Shown here one piece after another: positions 6,706-9,277 of a stretch of DNA of 9,277 bases. The stretch lies in the NCBI GenBank assembly GCA_044227705.1, contig JBGAWE010000178.1, forward strand, positions 1 through 9,277. The letters are read 5' to 3'. The stretch comes from JANOQP01 sp044227705 (GTDB taxonomy: Bacteria; Bacteroidota; Bacteroidia; Chitinophagales; Saprospiraceae). Below the pieces are notes generated by a model. It did not search any database. It was not told the origin of the DNA and saw nothing but the letters and a program-made list of their open reading frames with translations. A program made the position numbers and the translations under genes. Each line of letters opens with the position of its first letter. The first letter of the stretch is position 1.

Positions 6706-6740
6706 TTTAGGGCGGCTATCGAGGCCGCCCTAAATTTTTT
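6706..6740 (+). terminator. Intrinsic terminator-like hairpin on the plus strand
   Basis: TTTAGGGCGGC (6706-6716) and GCCGCCCTAAA (6724-6734) are perfect 11-base arms around a 7-base loop, followed by six T (6735-6740). On the plus strand this is a classic Rho-independent terminator; on the minus strand no T tract follows the stem. No annotated gene lies upstream on the plus strand, so it must end either a small RNA or a long susC leader transcript that begins before 6706. Confidence 0.7.
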
Positions 6741-6774
6741 CCCCGCGAAAAAGGCCGGCAGCGAACTTGGCTGG

Positions 6775-6786
6775 GCAGTCGTTTGG
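6775..6786. promoter_or_regulatory. Second candidate LacI-family operator
   Basis: GCAGTCGTTTGG matches the candidate operator at 6567 in 10 of 12 positions and keeps its TCGTTTG half. The symmetry is weaker than in the first site. It lies upstream of the possible susC promoter box, so a protein bound at both sites could control both divergent genes or loop the DNA between them. Confidence 0.3.
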
Positions 6787-6878
6787 CGAGCGTGATTTCC
6801 CTAATCGGAAGATTCGACGGCGGCCTCGAGATTCTTAAAAAAAAATTAGCCGCTCCGAGGGCCGGAACCATGTTTTTC

Positions 6879-6886
6879 TACCTTCG
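6879..6886 (+). promoter_or_regulatory. Possible -7 box for the susC-like gene
   Basis: TACCTTCG differs from TAnnTTTG at one base. No TTTG -33 box is seen at the expected distance. If used, it would give the susC-like mRNA a leader of about 150 bases. A start upstream of the hairpin at 6706 is an alternative. Confidence 0.3.
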
Positions 6887-7042
6887 CCCTGCTTAGTGTC
6901 TCCCAAACACACCGACTTTTTTCCCCGCAAAGACCGGATGAACCGAACCAGAACACTGGATTTTCCCGGCAAGCGGCTCCCGCCCAACGGGTCAGTCTTG
7001 AACCAACTCATTTTTCATTTTTATCAAACTAAACCCATTTGT

Positions 7043-9277
7043 ATGAAGCTACAACTTAACGTAGTCAAAGGCGGGTTGCTCTTCTTCGCTCTGATGCTGA
7101 TGAGCAATATGGCCATTGCCCAGCGGACGGTGAAGGGCAAGGTCTCCGATGCGGAGACCAAAGACGGCCTCATCGGGGCCAGCGTGTCGGCCGTCGGCAC
7201 GACCAGGGGCACGGTCACGGACATCGACGGCAACTACAGCCTCGACGTGCCGGCAGGTGCCACGCAGATCCGCTTCAGCTACACCGGCTACGCGGAGCAG
7301 ACCATCACACTGGGGGCCGCGAACGTGGTCAACGTGGAGATGGCCAACAGCACCGTCCTCGACGAGGTGGTGGTCATCGGCTACGGCGCGGTGAAGAAAT
7401 CCGACGCGACGGGAGCCGTGAGCACCCTGACGGAGGCGAACTTCAACAAGAACGCCATCGCGCCCGAGCAACTCATGCAGGGCCGTGTGGCTGGTGTGCA
7501 GATCACGAGCAACAGTGGCGACCCCGGCGCGGGCATCAACGTCCGCATCCGCGGAACGTCGTCGGTGCGCGGCAGCAACAACCCGCTCTTCGTCGTCGAC
7601 GGCGTTCCATTGACGAGCGACGAGACGAGCGGCGGCTCCGGCGGTCGCGGCCTCGGCAACCAAGCCGCCCGCAACCCGCTCAACTTCCTCAACCCGAGCG
7701 ACATCGCCACCATCGACATCCTCAAGGACGCGTCGGCAACGGCAATCTATGGTTCGCGCGGCGCCAACGGCGTGGTGCTCATCACCACCAAATCGGGGCA
7801 GGGCAGCAAGGGGACGGTCGAATATGGCTACACCCTCGGCGCAGCCAAAGCGGCCAAACGGTACGACCTGCTCGACTGCCCGACCTGTGTGGCGGAATGG
7901 CAAAAGCTCAACCCGGGTGTGTCGACCTCCGAGATTGACAAAGGTGCCAACACCGACTGGCAGAACCAGATTTTGCAGACCGGCATCTCCCACAATCACA
8001 CCCTCTCGTTCGGCAGCGGCGACAAGAGCGGCGACTACCGCTTTTCGCTGGGCTACCTCGACCAAGATGGCGTCATCAAGCAGAGCGGCATCAAGCGCGT
8101 CTCGGGCCGCTTCAACGGCTCGCGCAAATTCTGGGACGACCGCATCAAGCTCTCGACAAGCGTGACCTTTTCCAAGATACACGACGACGGCTCGTTCATC
8201 ACCGAGAACTCGGGCTATGAGGGCGACCTCTATTTGAGTGCGCTCAAAGCCAACCCGACCTTTCCGGTTTGGGCCGATGCGGATGAGACCATCCCCTACC
8301 AGCGCCTTGACGCCGACGGCAACCCGCTCCTCTCGGAGCCGAACCCGGTGGCCATCCTCAAGTATGGTCGTGACTACACTAACACGCTGCGCGGCCTGGG
8401 CAACATCAGTGCCGAAGTGAAGCTGACGGACGACCTCTCTTTCAAGACGGTGCTCGGCACCGACCAGTCCTTCTCGGGCCGCAAGAGTGCCCTGTCGAAA
8501 GACCTCTATGCCGGCCCCGGCATCGGAGGCTTGGGCCGTATGTTCACCGCCGATGTTCGGGCGGGCAACAAGCTGTGGGAGAACTACGCGACGTACAACA
8601 AGGCGTTCGGAAACCTCGACTTCACCGGGGTGCTCGGCTACTCGTACCAGAAGTTCAGCTATTCGCGGACGCGCAACGCATACCGCAAGTTCTCGACCGG
8701 CGACCTCAACCTGATGCTCAACAACACGGCCTCGGCCGGGAGCGCGGTGGTCATCAACTCGGAGGAACGCTCCGACGAGCTTCAATCGACTTTCGGCCGC
8801 CTCAACTTCGGCCTCATGGACAAATACCTGCTCACAGCCTCGCTGCGGGCGGACGGCTCGACGAAGTTCGGCCCAAACAACAAGTACGGCTACTTCCCCT
8901 CTGCCGCCTTCAAGTGGCGCATCATCCAGGAGGGCTTCCTGCCCAGCGTGTTCTCCGACTTTGGCCTCCGGCTCGGCTACGGCATCACCGGCAACCAGGA
9001 GATTCCGCACAACCTCTACGACGATCGCGTCCGCTATGCTGACCGTTCGCTCGACGACGGCGGCAACCCGCAGGGCGGTGGCCTTGCCTCTGTCGCCTTC
9101 CGCAACCCCGATCTGAAGTGGGAGACGACGACCCAGTCCAACCTCGGCCTCGACTGGGCCTTGTGGAACTACCGGGTCTCGGGCACCATCGACCTCTACA
9201 ACAAGGAGACCAAAGACCTGCTCATGCAGCTCTTCTCGGCGCAACCCGCACCGACCGAGTATGTTTGGAAAAACCTT
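7043..9277 (+). CDS. SusC/RagA-family TonB-dependent outer-membrane receptor (3' end missing)
   Basis: The first 745 codons are present; members of this family are usually around 1000 residues, so the C-terminal part of the barrel lies beyond the right edge. The protein imports oligosaccharides or other large nutrients through the outer membrane using TonB energy, normally with a SusD-like lipoprotein encoded just downstream. A signal peptide spans residues 1-27 (cleavage near AIA/Q). A carboxypeptidase-regulatory-like beta domain covers about 29-101. A TonB-box region VLDEVVVIGYG follows (105-115), then the plug domain (about 117-250) with the family signatures GRVAGVQITSNSGDPG, RIRGTSS, NNPLFVVDGVPL and KDASATAIYGSRGANGVV. 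The rest is beta-barrel sequence rich in aromatic-ended strands. ATG 7043 is chosen because the signal peptide starts there. The divergent LacI-family gene is the probable regulator. The substrate is unknown; SusD and any enzymes would be outside the window. Confidence 0.95.
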   Translation, partial: MKLQLNVVKGGLLFFALMLMSNMAIAQRTVKGKVSDAETKDGLIGASVSAVGTTRGTVTDIDGNYSLDVPAGATQIRFSYTGYAEQTITLGAANVVNVEMANSTVLDEVVVIGYGAVKKSDATGAVSTLTEANFNKNAIAPEQLMQGRVAGVQITSNSGDPGAGINVRIRGTSSVRGSNNPLFVVDGVPLTSDETSGGSGGRGLGNQAARNPLNFLNPSDIATIDILKDASATAIYGSRGANGVVLITTKSGQGSKGTVEYGYTLGAAKAAKRYDLLDCPTCVAEWQKLNPGVSTSEIDKGANTDWQNQILQTGISHNHTLSFGSGDKSGDYRFSLGYLDQDGVIKQSGIKRVSGRFNGSRKFWDDRIKLSTSVTFSKIHDDGSFITENSGYEGDLYLSALKANPTFPVWADADETIPYQRLDADGNPLLSEPNPVAILKYGRDYTNTLRGLGNISAEVKLTDDLSFKTVLGTDQSFSGRKSALSKDLYAGPGIGGLGRMFTADVRAGNKLWENYATYNKAFGNLDFTGVLGYSYQKFSYSRTRNAYRKFSTGDLNLMLNNTASAGSAVVINSEERSDELQSTFGRLNFGLMDKYLLTASLRADGSTKFGPNNKYGYFPSAAFKWRIIQEGFLPSVFSDFGLRLGYGITGNQEIPHNLYDDRVRYADRSLDDGGNPQGGGLASVAFRNPDLKWETTTQSNLGLDWALWNYRVSGTIDLYNKETKDLLMQLFSAQPAPTEYVWKNL

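Larger units (their letters stand above)
6513..7042. other. Divergent intergenic region between LacI-family and susC-like genes
   Basis: These 530 bases contain no convincing coding frame. The region is visibly richer in A and T than the flanking genes. It holds two CpG-centred candidate operators (6567-6583 and 6775-6786), a strong plus-strand hairpin with a U tract (6706-6740), a segment able to pair with that hairpin (6819-6829), a short A run near 6837-6845, and a possible susC promoter box at 6879. A short direct repeat, TTGCCC followed by CAGATTCG or AGATTCG, occurs at 6614-6626 and 6642-6658. No tRNA or known riboswitch pattern was recognised. Confidence 0.7.

Noticed and set aside
6439..6795. 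Plus-strand open frame of 118 codons reaching into the intergenic gap
   Set aside because: Starts inside the LacI-family gene in antisense, runs through the candidate operator and terminator, and shows no protein-like pattern.
7049..9244. Minus-strand open frame of 731 codons inside the susC-like gene
   Set aside because: The plus strand has continuous SusC signatures; the reverse frame is rich in Val, Arg, Ala and Glu and has no motif, as expected from the mirror of a GC-rich gene.

Overview
The window looks like a GC-rich member of the Bacteroidota. The main evidence is a SusC/RagA-type TonB-dependent receptor, promoter -7 boxes of the Bacteroidota form TAnnTTTG, start codons without Shine-Dalgarno sequences, and an nSTAND1 ATPase of the 'YPGxKPFE' kind common in that phylum. 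The strong GC bias, which opens very long antisense frames, argues against typical Bacteroidales. A Saprospiria-like lineage is possible, but that is a guess.

Layout. Everything from 1 to 6512 reads on the minus strand; one gene reads on the plus strand from 7043 to the right edge. In minus-strand order the genes are: a LacI-family regulator (6512-5472), agmatine deiminase aguA (5417-4365), a metallo-beta-lactamase-fold lipoprotein (4311-3178), a SIR2-like protein with a C-terminal effector-associated-like domain (3097-1994), a membrane-anchored nSTAND1 ATPase (1997-186), and the start of an exported TPR-like protein (183 to beyond the left edge). The 530-base gap 6513-7042 separates LacI from the divergent susC-like gene. 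It holds candidate LacI operators, a strong plus-strand hairpin with a U tract, and a second possible pairing for that hairpin.

The part that best fits a poorly described system is the left end. SIR2-like and STAND genes overlap by 4 bp, and the exported TPR gene starts 2 bp after the STAND stop. This arrangement suggests a conflict or immune module, with the STAND ATPase as sensor and switch and the SIR2-like protein as a separate effector. Two points are unusual. The His expected in the SIR2 catalytic motif is Ser. The STAND protein carries a transmembrane helix and a short tail that, with the exported TPR partner, point toward the cell envelope. A defence role is inferred from architecture and is not shown by the sequence.

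The right part reads as nutrient uptake: a LacI regulator divergent from an outer-membrane receptor of the SusC type, plausibly controlling it. aguA has its own promoter and makes a polyamine-pathway enzyme. No functional link between aguA, the lipoprotein and the SIR2-STAND module is visible.
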